This document shows, piece by piece, positions 8,546 to 17,477 of a stretch of 64,000 nucleotides of DNA (positions are counted from its first letter, which is position 1; every line of letters begins with the position of its first letter). A program made the position numbers and the translations under genes. The stretch is from Ruegeria lacuscaerulensis (GTDB taxonomy: Bacteria; Pseudomonadota; Alphaproteobacteria; Rhodobacterales; Rhodobacteraceae). The stretch covers positions 434,001-498,000 of the forward strand of contig NZ_WPZL01000001.1 in the NCBI RefSeq assembly GCF_013031245.1, written 5' to 3'. The notes below the pieces were generated by a model. That model was given only the letters and a program-made list of their open reading frames with translations, was not told the origin of the DNA and ran no database searches.

Positions 8546-10383
8546 CAGCCCCAACCTCAGTCACGGAAACTGCTACGGCCCGTGTTGTCTCGGTGCAGGA
8601 AGGGCTGGTGCTGATTCAGGCCAATTACGATGCCTCGGGGGAGCCCGGCCAACTGGTCAAGAACGAGGTGGTTTTCATCCTGCCCACACGCCCCGGTCCC
8701 GGCGGGCGTCAGGAACGGCTCAAGGCCGAGGTGCTGCGGGTGCGTGGCGACACCGCAGATGTGCAGGTTTACGAAAGCACTGACGGCGTGGCCGTGGGCG
8801 ATCCGGTCGAGCAATCGGGGCAGTTGTTATCGGTCGAACTGGGGCCGGGCCTTCTGGGGCAGGTATTCGACGGGTTGCAGTCGCCTCTGCCCAAGGTCGC
8901 GGCCGAGTATGGCACCTTCCTGCCGCGCGGGGCAGATGTAGCGCCGCTGGACACTCAGGCCAAGTGGTCGTTCACGCCTACGGTCAAAGTGGGTGACACG
9001 GTGACGGCCGGGGACAGCATCGGGACGGTGCCCGAGGGGCGGTTCAAACACAAGATCATGCTGCCCTTTAACTGGGTCGGTGAGTACAAGGTCGTCTGGG
9101 TGCAGAAAGGTGCCGCAACGATCCAAGATATCGTGGCACGGCTTGAGGACGCGCAGGGCGGTGAACACACGCTGACCCTGTCGCAGAAATGGCCGGTGCG
9201 GCGGCCTCTGCCAGAGAGTATCCTGAAGCGCGCGCTGTCCGAACGTCTTTACCCGACTAAGCCGGTTCTGACCTCTCAGCGCCTGATCGATACATTCTTC
9301 CCTATAGCGCTTGGTGGCACGGCCTGCATTCCGGGACCATTCGGGGCGGGCAAGACCGTTCTGCAAAACCTGATCGCGCGGAACGCCAAGGTGGATATCG
9401 TGATCGTCGTGGCCTGTGGCGAACGCGCGGGTGAGGTGGTGGAAACCATATCCGAGTTTCCCAAGATGACCGATCCGACCTCGGGCGGCAGCCTTATGGA
9501 CCGGACGATCATTATCTGCAACACCTCGTCCATGCCCGTTGCCGCGCGCGAGGCGTCGATTTTCACCGGCATCACGCTGGGCGAATACTACCGCCAGATG
9601 GGCTATGATGTGCTGCTGATTGCCGACAGCACCAGTCGCTGGGCGCAGGCCATGCGTGAGACCTCGGGCAATCTGGAAGAAATTCCCGGAGAAGAGGGGT
9701 TCCCCGCCTATCTGGAGAGCTCGATCAAGGGTTTATACGAACGTGCTGGTGCCGTGAAAACCAACGGTGGCGACCTGGGCAGCCTCACTTTGATCGGCAC
9801 GGTTTCCCCCGCAGGCGGAAACTTTGACGAGCCGGTTACCCAGTCGACCCTGTCCACAGTCAAATGCTTCCTGGGCCTGTCATCCGAGCGCGCCTATAAA
9901 AGATTCTACCCGGCTGTGGACCCAATGCTCAGCTGGTCGCGATACCTGGATCAGTTGTCGGATTGGTACGACAAAAACGCCGAGGCTGGCTGGACAGGCA
10001 AAGTTCGCGATCTGTTGGCACTGATCGAAAAGGGTGAACAGGTCGATCAGATGATGCAGGTCACCGGCGAAGAGGGCGTCACCATCGAGGATTTCGTCAC
10101 CCAGCAAAAGGCGCTGTTCGTGGACATGGTGTATCTGCAGCAGGACGCATTCGATAAGGTGGACGCGACAGTACCGCTGGAGCGCCAGAAGATGACATTT
10201 AAGCTGGTCTACGACGTGACCCAATCGACGGCCGCGTTTGCTGACAAGGCCGAGGTGCGGCAGGTGTTCACTCAGCTCACCGGGTTGATGAAGAATTTCC
10301 ATTACGCGGCTGAAAACACACCGGAATTCAAGTCGACCTGGGGGCAGATTCAGGATCTGTGCCACGACAAGTTTGGTGTGTGA
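8542..10383 (+). CDS. atpA: V/A-type ATP synthase subunit A (catalytic)
   Basis: The 613-residue catalytic subunit. The P-loop GPFGAGKT is at residues 265-272, the form specific to V/A-type A subunits, followed by ACGERAGEVVE around 291-301 and LLIADSTSRWAQAMRE. The extra non-homologous region that separates A from F-type beta is present (about 110-200, PTVKVGDTVTAGDSIGTV). The C-terminal helical domain is complete. It is the last gene of the operon, in ATGA overlap with the DUF2764 gene, and stops eight bases from the 3' end of an oppositely directed tRNA-Glu. Confidence 0.96.
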   Translation: MTAPTSVTETATARVVSVQEGLVLIQANYDASGEPGQLVKNEVVFILPTRPGPGGRQERLKAEVLRVRGDTADVQVYESTDGVAVGDPVEQSGQLLSVELGPGLLGQVFDGLQSPLPKVAAEYGTFLPRGADVAPLDTQAKWSFTPTVKVGDTVTAGDSIGTVPEGRFKHKIMLPFNWVGEYKVVWVQKGAATIQDIVARLEDAQGGEHTLTLSQKWPVRRPLPESILKRALSERLYPTKPVLTSQRLIDTFFPIALGGTACIPGPFGAGKTVLQNLIARNAKVDIVIVVACGERAGEVVETISEFPKMTDPTSGGSLMDRTIIICNTSSMPVAAREASIFTGITLGEYYRQMGYDVLLIADSTSRWAQAMRETSGNLEEIPGEEGFPAYLESSIKGLYERAGAVKTNGGDLGSLTLIGTVSPAGGNFDEPVTQSTLSTVKCFLGLSSERAYKRFYPAVDPMLSWSRYLDQLSDWYDKNAEAGWTGKVRDLLALIEKGEQVDQMMQVTGEEGVTIEDFVTQQKALFVDMVYLQQDAFDKVDATVPLERQKMTFKLVYDVTQSTAAFADKAEVRQVFTQLTGLMKNFHYAAENTPEFKSTWGQIQDLCHDKFGV

Positions 10384-10391
10384 CAAGGGAA

Positions 10392-10466
10392 TGGTAGCCC
10401 GTAGGGGAATCGAACCCCTCTTTCCAGGTTGAAAACCTGGCGTCCTAACCGATAGACGAACGGGCC
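10392..10466 (-). tRNA. tRNA-Glu (TTC), copy 1
   Basis: On the minus strand a complete cloverleaf is read: acceptor GGCCCGT/ACGGGCT, anticodon arm CCAGG-TTTTCAA-CCTGG with anticodon TTC, T-arm GGGGTTCGATTCCCC, discriminator A and an encoded CCA (10392-10394). It is identical to the second copy 22 bases away. Confidence 0.96.
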
Positions 10467-10488
10467 ATTAGGTCCAAACAAGCACAAG

Positions 10489-10563
10489 TGGTAGCCCGTA
10501 GGGGAATCGAACCCCTCTTTCCAGGTTGAAAACCTGGCGTCCTAACCGATAGACGAACGGGCC
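10489..10563 (-). tRNA. tRNA-Glu (TTC), copy 2
   Basis: Identical in all 75 positions, including the encoded CCA, to the copy at 10392-10466. The two are probably transcribed together from a promoter to the right of this copy. Tandem identical tRNA genes arise by duplication and are kept alike by gene conversion. Confidence 0.96.
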
Positions 10564-10661
10564 ACGCTGGCTTGTGGAGGGCCTTTTACGGTGTACCTTG
10601 CACCCCCGCAAGCCGAAAAATGCAGGGATGTGAAAGTTTTTTGCCGGGTCCGAAATCGGGC

Positions 10662-12404
10662 TTAATTTGCCTCTGCTGCGTCCTCGAGCCTCAGTTGTAC
10701 GCTCTGTCGCCCACCCCAGGTGTTCACCTCAAGCCGCCCAGCGAAATGAAAGCGCGCGCCGCCGTGATCGCACAGTTTTTCCCCCATCGGTCCGTCAAAA
10801 GCACCAAAGGCGATCGCGTCCAACCCGCCACCAACACCGTCGGACAAGGACAGTTTCAGATGGGATTCGCCAACGCGTTTGGCAAATCGAACCTGCAGGT
10901 CAGGCAACGCATATCGGGGGGCAGGGGCGCTGGCGCCAAACGGGCCGGCCATTTCGATCTGCTCGATCAGCTCGACGTTGGCCGCGCCGGGCATTAAGGT
11001 GCCGTCCAGCTTCATATCCGCGGGCCCGCCTTCTCCCGCGCCTTGCTTGGCCAGCAATTCGCTGAGCCGCTCCATTGCCGGTTCCAACTGATCGCGCATC
11101 ACCGTCAGACCTGCCGCCATCTTGTGGCCACCGCCTTTGACCAAAAGCCCCTCAGCCGTCAGTCGCTGGATCGAGGCCCCAAGATCGACGCCGGACACCG
11201 ACCGGCCCGAGCCTTTGCCCTCATCCCCGTCAAATCCGATAACAATCGCCGGACGGTTTGCAGTCTCCTTTAGACGCGAGGCAACGATGCCGACAACGCC
11301 TGGATGCCAGCCTTCTCCCGCCGCCCAGACCAATGGCGCATCCAGGCCCCGTTCTTCAGCCTGCTCCATCGCTGCGGCACGAACTGCGTTTTCGATGTCG
11401 CGTCGTTCGGTGTTCAGTTCATCCAACCGCTGCGACAGGGCCTCGGCCTCATGTGTCGAATCCGTGCTGAGCAGCCGGGCGCCCAGATCGGCCTGACCGA
11501 TCCGTCCGCCCGCATTGACGCGCGGGCCGAGCAGAAAACCGAGGTGATAACTGTTGGGTGCCGAATCCATCCGCGCCACGTCCGAAAGCGCGACCAGACC
11601 GGGCCTTTGCCTTTGGGCCATGACCTTCAACCCCTGACGCACCAACGCGCGGTTCGCTCCGATCAAAGGGGCCACATCCGCGACAGTCGCCAGTGCCACA
11701 AGGTCTAGCAGGCCGATCAGGTCCGGGCTTTTTGAGCCCGCCTCACGCAGTTGACGCCCGGCCTCGACCAGCATCAGAAACACAACGCCAGCCGCGCAGA
11801 GGTAACCAAGATCGCCACTTTCATCCTGTCGGTTCGGGTTCACCACAGCTGTACATTCTGGCAAGGTTTCACCGCCCAGGTGGTGATCGAGAACAATCAC
11901 GTCCGCGCCTTTTGCGGCTTCAATCGGCTCATGGCTGAGCGTGCCGCAATCCACGCAGATGATCAGGTCATGATTGGCCGCCAGCGTCTGCATGGCGGGT
12001 ACGTTCGGGCCATAGCCCTCGTCGATCCTGTCTGGCACGTAGAGAGTGGCCTGGAGCCCCATCTGGCGCAGCCAGACCAGCAACAAGGCCGCCGAACTGC
12101 CGCCATCGACATCGTAATCCGCGAATACCGCAATCCGTTGTTTGTGCCTGGCCGCTGAGATGAACCGTGCAGCGGCCGTCTCCATATCTTTCATGGAACG
12201 AGGGTCCGGCAGTAATTCCTTCAATTTGGGGTTCAGGAAACCAGAGGCCTCGCTCGGTGGCACTCCACGCCGCGCCAGCACCTGGCACACCGCTCGGGGA
12301 AGGCCGGCCTGTTGCACCAGCATTTCCGCTGCGCGTTCAACCTCGGCCGTTGGCCCGATCCAGCACCGTCCGGTCAGTGACTGCTCAACCCCTAAAAAGC
12401 TCAT
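10662..12404 (-). CDS. recJ: Single-stranded-DNA-specific exonuclease RecJ
   Basis: A 580-residue DHH-family 5'-3' exonuclease acting in recombination and mismatch repair. The metal-binding motifs are visible: FADYDVDG (Asp96, Asp98, Asp100), VDCG near 151 and the DHH triplet at residues 173-175 (VLDHHLGG). The DHHA1 substrate-binding motif GGGHKMAAGL lies in the C-terminal half, followed by an OB-like RecJ domain. It lies downstream of glpX in the same direction with a gap of about 90 bases containing a G/C-rich inverted repeat (AGGCCGG/CCGGCCT near 12423-12448) but no T-run. Confidence 0.95.
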   Translation of the reverse strand: MSFLGVEQSLTGRCWIGPTAEVERAAEMLVQQAGLPRAVCQVLARRGVPPSEASGFLNPKLKELLPDPRSMKDMETAAARFISAARHKQRIAVFADYDVDGGSSAALLLVWLRQMGLQATLYVPDRIDEGYGPNVPAMQTLAANHDLIICVDCGTLSHEPIEAAKGADVIVLDHHLGGETLPECTAVVNPNRQDESGDLGYLCAAGVVFLMLVEAGRQLREAGSKSPDLIGLLDLVALATVADVAPLIGANRALVRQGLKVMAQRQRPGLVALSDVARMDSAPNSYHLGFLLGPRVNAGGRIGQADLGARLLSTDSTHEAEALSQRLDELNTERRDIENAVRAAAMEQAEERGLDAPLVWAAGEGWHPGVVGIVASRLKETANRPAIVIGFDGDEGKGSGRSVSGVDLGASIQRLTAEGLLVKGGGHKMAAGLTVMRDQLEPAMERLSELLAKQGAGEGGPADMKLDGTLMPGAANVELIEQIEMAGPFGASAPAPRYALPDLQVRFAKRVGESHLKLSLSDGVGGGLDAIAFGAFDGPMGEKLCDHGGARFHFAGRLEVNTWGGRQSVQLRLEDAAEAN

Positions 12405-12496
12405 GTTCTGCCCTCATATGCCAAGGCCGGACCCTCCTGGACCCGGCCTCTTCATCTTTTCACAAATACTCGCGCCGAAGGCAGCGGCGCAAGCCG

Positions 12497-13480
12497 CTAT
12501 GCTTCGTTATGCGGCCACGTGGGCGTGCGGTAGGACATCCGACGGACCGATCCGGTTTTCGACCGCATCAGCAGCGTCGTCGTCTCGACCCAACCGGGTT
12601 CCCGCTTGATGCGCGGCAGCAGCGAGCCGCCGGTCACCCCGGTCGCGGCAAAGATCACATCAGCCGTTACCATCTCATCCCGTGCGTAAACGCGGTCCAG
12701 ATCGGTGATGCCAGCCTTGGCAGCGCGGCCACGCTCGTCATCGTTGCGGAACAGCAGGCGACCAAAAATCTGCCCACCCATGCATTTCAATGCAGCAGCG
12801 GCCAGTACACCCTCGGGCGCGCCACCCTGACCCATGTACATGTCGATGCCGGTCTCTTCGCTCTCAGCGCAGTGCATGACGCCGGCGACGTCACCATCTG
12901 TGATCAAGCGGATCGACGCACCGGTTTCGCGCACTTCGGCAATCATTGCTTCGTGACGGGGGCGCTCAAGGATGCAAACGGTAATGTCGGCGGTGTCACA
13001 GCCCTTAGCCTTAGCCAACGCCTCGACCCGTTCACGTGGGCTCATGTCCAGATTCACGACACCCTCAGGAAAGCCGGGGCCTATGGCCAGCTTGTCCATG
13101 TAAACGTCCGGCGCATGCAGCATCGAGCCGCGCGGCCCCATGGCGATTACGGTCAGCGCGTTGGGCATGTCCTTGGCTGTCAGGGTAGTGCCTTCCAGCG
13201 GGTCCAGCGCAATGTCCACGCCGGGGCCACTGCCGGTGCCGACCTCTTCGCCGATATAGAGCATGGGCGCTTCGTCGCGCTCGCCTTCACCGATCACAAC
13301 AACGCCAGAGATATCCAGCAGGTTCAGCTGTTCGCGCATTGCGTTCACGGCTGCCTGATCGGCCGCCTTTTCATCGCCGCGTCCAACCAGAGAGGCCGAG
13401 GCCAGGGCGGCCTGTTCTGCGACCCGCGCAAGGCCCAGAGACAGCAGGCGGTCGTTGAAGTCTATTTTGGCAGCACTCAT
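12497..13480 (-). CDS. glpX: Class II fructose-1,6-bisphosphatase
   Basis: A 327-residue enzyme hydrolysing fructose-1,6-bisphosphate to fructose-6-phosphate in gluconeogenesis. Class II (GlpX) motifs are GEGERDE at 64-70 and DPLEGT at 93-98, which bind the metal ions, plus the GQGGAPEGVLAA stretch. Length is typical. It sits between hom and recJ on the same strand, an arrangement I recall from other Rhodobacterales. Confidence 0.95.
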   Translation of the reverse strand: MSAAKIDFNDRLLSLGLARVAEQAALASASLVGRGDEKAADQAAVNAMREQLNLLDISGVVVIGEGERDEAPMLYIGEEVGTGSGPGVDIALDPLEGTTLTAKDMPNALTVIAMGPRGSMLHAPDVYMDKLAIGPGFPEGVVNLDMSPRERVEALAKAKGCDTADITVCILERPRHEAMIAEVRETGASIRLITDGDVAGVMHCAESEETGIDMYMGQGGAPEGVLAAAALKCMGGQIFGRLLFRNDDERGRAAKAGITDLDRVYARDEMVTADVIFAATGVTGGSLLPRIKREPGWVETTTLLMRSKTGSVRRMSYRTPTWPHNEA

Positions 13481-13550
13481 TTTCGGTATCCTCAGGTCAG
13501 TAAAGGCGTTTTATCCGGCATAGCCTGCGTTTAATGCAGGCTGCAAGGGG

Positions 13551-14837
13551 TCAAACCTCTTCGATGCGCAATGCGACAGGCTCACCGGAAACCACGTCGG
13601 TCTCACGGAGGCCCTCCAATGCGACATCCAGCGTGGCGCGTGTGGTCTTGTGGGTGACGATCAGAACCGGCGCGGTGCTTTCGGTATGCCCGTATTGCCG
13701 CATCCGATCAATGGAAACGCCTGCGTCGCCCAGAATGGCGGCCACTTTGGCCAGCGCGCCGGGTTTGTCAAACAGCGCCAGGCGAAGGTAGTAGGGCGCC
13801 GGGAGTCCGGTCACTGCCGGTATCGAGTCCTGCAACGTGGCCGCCGGGCGGCCAAAGGTCGGGATTTGCAGACCGCGCGCCAGATCGCAGACATCGCCCA
13901 TTACGGCGCTGGCGGTGGGGCCTTCACCCGCGCCCGGACCTCGCAGAACAACCTGTTCAACCGCGTCGCCTTCGATCACCACCATATTGGTGCCGCCTTC
14001 CAGTTGCCCCAGTGGCGACCCGCTTGGCACAAGGCAAGGCTGCATCCGTTGCTCTAGCCCGCGCGCCGAGCGCTGTGCCACTCCCAGCAGCTTGATGCGA
14101 TAGCCCATATCATCGGCCTGGTGAATATCGTCCAGGCTGATGTGTTGGATGCCTTCGATCTGAATCCCGTCAAAATTCGGCTTGGTGCCAAAGGCTATTG
14201 AGGACAGCAGCGCCAGCTTGTGCGCCGCGTCGATGCCGCCCACGTCAAGATTGGGATCAGCTTCCAGATACCCCAGCTGAGCGCATTCCTCGAACAGGGC
14301 ATTATAGCCCAGTTCCTGCGATTGCATGCGGGTCAGGATATAATTGCAAGTGCCGTTCATCACACCCATGACGCGGGTGATGTCATTGCCAGCCAGCCCT
14401 TCGGTCAGGGATTTGATGACCGGGATGCCCCCTGCTACGGCGGCCTCGAAGCGGATCACACGGCCCGCAGCCTCGGCCTGTTCGGCCAGTTCCTGACCGT
14501 GGATTGCCAGCAATGCCTTGTTCGCGGTGACAACATCCTTGCCGGTGGCCAGTGCCGCCTCGACCGAGGCTTTGGCAGGACCATTCTCGCCGCCGATCAG
14601 TTCGACGAAGACATCGATATCATCACGTTTGGCCAGCGCGACGGGGTCAGACTCCCAGGCATAGTCCGACAGATTGACGCCGCGATCCTTGTTCGCGTCC
14701 CGCGCCGAAACAGCGACGATTTCAACAGGTCTGCCTGTACGGGCCTGCAGCAGATCCGCGTGGCGGCGTACGATCTTTACGACACCCACACCAACAGTTC
14801 CCAAGCCCGCAATTCCCAGCCGCAGCGCCTGTGTCAT
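13551..14837 (-). CDS. hom: Homoserine dehydrogenase
   Basis: A 428-residue enzyme reducing aspartate semialdehyde to homoserine on the way to threonine and methionine. The Rossmann glycine motif GLGTVGVGVV is at residues 10-19. The middle holds the catalytic domain with GGIPVIKSLTEGLAGN and GTCNYILTRM. An ACT regulatory domain follows from about residue 345 (YYLRLALFDKPGALAKVA), suggesting feedback inhibition, probably by threonine. It is monofunctional, with no aspartokinase part. Confidence 0.95.
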   Translation of the reverse strand: MTQALRLGIAGLGTVGVGVVKIVRRHADLLQARTGRPVEIVAVSARDANKDRGVNLSDYAWESDPVALAKRDDIDVFVELIGGENGPAKASVEAALATGKDVVTANKALLAIHGQELAEQAEAAGRVIRFEAAVAGGIPVIKSLTEGLAGNDITRVMGVMNGTCNYILTRMQSQELGYNALFEECAQLGYLEADPNLDVGGIDAAHKLALLSSIAFGTKPNFDGIQIEGIQHISLDDIHQADDMGYRIKLLGVAQRSARGLEQRMQPCLVPSGSPLGQLEGGTNMVVIEGDAVEQVVLRGPGAGEGPTASAVMGDVCDLARGLQIPTFGRPAATLQDSIPAVTGLPAPYYLRLALFDKPGALAKVAAILGDAGVSIDRMRQYGHTESTAPVLIVTHKTTRATLDVALEGLRETDVVSGEPVALRIEEV

Positions 14838-14962
14838 CCCGTGGGTTCCTTTCCGCTCGAATTCGTTACTTTCGGGCCGTTTGCCCGTTCAGCGCTGCCT
14901 TAGCGGGTTCGGCGAAAGGGTGCAATGCGTCGTGACCGTGGAGCTCTGTGAATTGCGGGGGG

Positions 14963-15211
14963 TCAGTCGATTTTCGCTCGCTGCAACTTGCGCGCCTTTT
15001 TCTGCAGTTCTTTACGACGCTCGACAAGGTCTTCTTCAACCTCAACGGCCTCGCTCACCGGGTTGGCTGGCGGGCCCAGATTTTCCTGCAACGGAATGAG
15101 CTCCGGATAGCGTGCTGATTTAACGTTTGCCAGTTCACGCCCCTCCAGCTCCGGGAAGTTTGTGCAACCGGAGCAAGCTAGGACAAGGATCAGCAAAGGC
15201 AGGGGTTTCAT
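14963..15211 (-). CDS. Small putative lipoprotein
   Basis: Starting at the ATG at 15211 (82 residues) the protein begins MKPLPLLILVLACSGCTNF, a short lipoprotein signal with the lipidated cysteine most likely in VLAC or CSGC. An in-frame upstream start at 15238 would place nine extra residues before the signal. The mature part has a Pro-rich stretch and a highly charged C-terminal helix (EEDLVERRKELQKKARKLQR). It has no domain I recognise. It faces a TetR gene across a 100-base region containing a strong palindrome, so it may be under that regulator. Confidence 0.65.
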   Translation of the reverse strand: MKPLPLLILVLACSGCTNFPELEGRELANVKSARYPELIPLQENLGPPANPVSEAVEVEEDLVERRKELQKKARKLQRAKID

Positions 15212-15278
15212 TCGGAACCCTTTCAACGTCGATTTCAACCGTGATGCACCTTTTGCAAACTTGGTTCAAGCGGGGTTC

Positions 15279-15300
15279 TATCTGAACAAACGTTCAGATA
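15279..15300. promoter_or_regulatory. 22-bp palindrome, probable TetR operator
   Basis: A perfect inverted repeat with 9-bp arms, TATCTGAAC and GTTCAGATA, around a 4-bp AAAC spacer. It ends ten bases before the ATG of the TetR gene and lies about 70 bases upstream of the divergent lipoprotein gene. Size, symmetry and position are those of a self-regulating TetR operator. The right half overlaps the region where the ribosome site of the TetR gene would be. Confidence 0.7.
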
Positions 15301-15310
15301 CGGTGATGGA

Positions 15311-15898
15311 ATGGCACGTACTCAAGGATCACATTCCGACATCACTGGCCCCCGCATCCGTAAAGCGGCATTGGGGTTGTTCGCCCGTCACGGCTATGCG
15401 GCGGTTTCGATGCGCCAAATCGCGGCCGAAGTCGGAGTGCAGGCCGGTGCACTGTATAACTACACACCGGACAAGCAGAGCCTTCTGTACCGCCTGATGT
15501 ACGAACACATGCAGGAGCTGTTGTCGGCATACGACCAACTGGAAAAGCCCGCCGATACCGCGGAAGCGTTACGCCAGTTTGTCGGGTTTCACATCCGGTT
15601 TCACCTGCAGCGCCCGGATGAAGTTTTCATAGCCTATATGGAACTTCGCAATCTGACCCCAGACAACTTCTCAGAACTCGAAGCGTTACGCCGCACCTAT
15701 GAAGACGCGCTTGAGGCCATCCTGCAGGACGGGCAGGAGGCCGGGTTGTTTGACATCGCTGATACCAAGATCGCAACACTCGCTGTGATCGCCATGTTGA
15801 ACGGCGTAATGACCTGGTATCGCTCGGGCGGGCGGTTATCGCTGGATGAGGTAGAGCGGGTTTATTGGGACATGGTACGTCGGTCAGTGTCGGCCTGA
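15311..15898 (+). CDS. TetR family transcriptional regulator
   Basis: A 195-residue protein with an N-terminal TetR helix-turn-helix at about residues 12-58 (AALGLFARHGYAAVSMRQIAAEVGVQAGALYNY) and a helical ligand-binding domain behind it. Such proteins repress nearby genes until a small ligand binds. The palindrome at 15279-15300 indicates autoregulation. The divergent lipoprotein is the closest other candidate target. The ligand is unknown; the C-terminal part gives no clear subfamily. Confidence 0.88.
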   Translation: MARTQGSHSDITGPRIRKAALGLFARHGYAAVSMRQIAAEVGVQAGALYNYTPDKQSLLYRLMYEHMQELLSAYDQLEKPADTAEALRQFVGFHIRFHLQRPDEVFIAYMELRNLTPDNFSELEALRRTYEDALEAILQDGQEAGLFDIADTKIATLAVIAMLNGVMTWYRSGGRLSLDEVERVYWDMVRRSVSA

Positions 15899-15923
15899 GC
15901 CGTCTGCCTTTGCATCTTCGGGT

Positions 15924-16835
15924 TCAGTGAGTAGAGCGAATGAATGTCCCGTTCCGCAACTCCTGAAACGCTTGGTCAAGTTCGGCACGGGTATTCATGA
16001 CAATCGGGCCGTGCCAGGCAACGGGTTCATCGATTGGCGCGCCGGAAATCAGCAGGAACCGCACACCCTCCGGACCGGCCTGAACCGTGATTTCATCGCC
16101 AGTCCCAAAGCGCACCAGTGTTCTGTCGCCGGACATGTCGCGGATATTGACCTCTTGCCCGGCGACCTCTTTTTCCAGAAGAATGCCAGTAGGTTGCGAG
16201 GCATCCGCGAAGGCGCCGCGACCCTGGAACACATAGGCAAATGCTCTGCGATACGTGTCGATGCGAAAGGTCTTCTTCACCCCGGCTGGAATTTGAATGT
16301 CCAGATATTGCGGGTCCGCTGCGATCCCGTCGACCGGGCCGGTCTTGCCCCAGAACTCACCCACAATCACACGCGCAGTGGTGCCATCGTCATCAGTGAT
16401 TTCCGGGATATCCTTGCTTTCAACGTCCTGATAGCGCGGCGCAGTCATCTTTTGATCTGACGGCAGGTTGCCCCACAGCTGGAACCCGTGCATCTGGCCG
16501 GACATGTTTCCCTTGGGCATCTCCTGATGCAGAATCCCCGAACCGGCGGTCATCCACTGAACGTCGCCCGAACCCAACGTGCCGGTATTGCCGAGCGAGT
16601 CCGAATGTTCGACCGTTCCTGCCAATACATAGGTGATCGTCTCGATACCTCGATGAGGATGCCAGGGAAAGCCAGCCTGATAGTCCTGCGGCCGCTCATT
16701 CCGGAAGTCGTCAAACAGCAGGAACGGATCAAGCTCCGATGGGTCCTGAAACCCAAACGCCCGGTGCAATTTGACGCCCGCACCTTCCGTTGTAGGAACA
16801 GACTTACGTGTTTCCAAAGTCGGTCTTAGGGACAT
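15924..16835 (-). CDS. Pirin family protein
   Basis: A 303-residue bicupin. The metal-binding residues of the N-terminal cupin are present: His59 and His61 in HPHRG, and His103 and Glu105 in GSGILHQEMP. The second cupin (about 185-285) lacks a full metal site, as usual. Bacterial pirins include quercetin dioxygenase-like enzymes and proteins that modulate central metabolism, so the function here is open. It has its own upstream region facing the next gene. Confidence 0.9.
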   Translation of the reverse strand: MSLRPTLETRKSVPTTEGAGVKLHRAFGFQDPSELDPFLLFDDFRNERPQDYQAGFPWHPHRGIETITYVLAGTVEHSDSLGNTGTLGSGDVQWMTAGSGILHQEMPKGNMSGQMHGFQLWGNLPSDQKMTAPRYQDVESKDIPEITDDDGTTARVIVGEFWGKTGPVDGIAADPQYLDIQIPAGVKKTFRIDTYRRAFAYVFQGRGAFADASQPTGILLEKEVAGQEVNIRDMSGDRTLVRFGTGDEITVQAGPEGVRFLLISGAPIDEPVAWHGPIVMNTRAELDQAFQELRNGTFIRSTH

Positions 16836-16991
16836 GGTTGCCTCCTGATGCTTTGGACTACATTTATTCTCTACGCTGGGAGCGTCAATTCGCGATGAGG
16901 AACGGAATATGTGCGGGAATACGCAAGCTCTGCGCCTCTGTCATTTTCACTACAAAGCAGCTAAACCCAGTCGAAAAGAGCAGGGATGCAC

Positions 16992-17477
16992 ATGCAACAA
17001 GAAATACTGGCGACCGTGAAAGCCTCATCTCCCAGACGCTGGCTGGGCGTCGGAATGTTAGCCATTGTCGGCGCGCTTGTCATTTACGTGGCTCTGGCAT
17101 CCCCACCTGAATTTGCGTGGCAGGTGTTCCTGTTTGTAGTCGGAGCTGCGGCATTCTGGCTGGCGCATCGCATGTGGCACGCAACCAAGGACTGGATCGA
17201 GCTGACGCAAACGGAGCTCAGAACCGGGGCAGGCCGGTTGATTGCCAGTGTAGAGGATATCGAATCCGTCGACCGAGGCGTCTTTGCCTTCAAACCGTCG
17301 AACGGGTTTCTGGTGAAGACGCGAAATAAGGCTGCAAATTGTTGGGAACCGGGGCTGTGGTGGCGATTTGGCCACCGGGTTGGTGTCGGCGGGATGACAG
17401 CAGCCGCCGAAACCAAATTTATGGCAGAGATACTTACGACGTTGATACAGTCGGCGTCGATACCGAACAGAACGTAG
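16992..17477 (+). CDS. Conserved membrane protein, two TM segments
   Basis: A 161-residue protein with two hydrophobic helices close together (about residues 17-62 from the first ATG at 16986) and a cytoplasmic domain of about 95 residues with a beta-rich, PH-like pattern (WIELTQTELRTGAGRLIASVEDIESV). The ATG at 16992 fits AGGG at 16982-16985 best. I do not recognise a named family. Its 3' end overlaps the end of the oppositely directed Tad gene by 44 bases. Confidence 0.6.
   Translation: MQQEILATVKASSPRRWLGVGMLAIVGALVIYVALASPPEFAWQVFLFVVGAAAFWLAHRMWHATKDWIELTQTELRTGAGRLIASVEDIESVDRGVFAFKPSNGFLVKTRNKAANCWEPGLWWRFGHRVGVGGMTAAAETKFMAEILTTLIQSASIPNRT

Noticed and set aside
12167..13534. A 455-codon open frame on the plus strand
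   Set aside because: It is the complement of glpX and the start of recJ, both certain.
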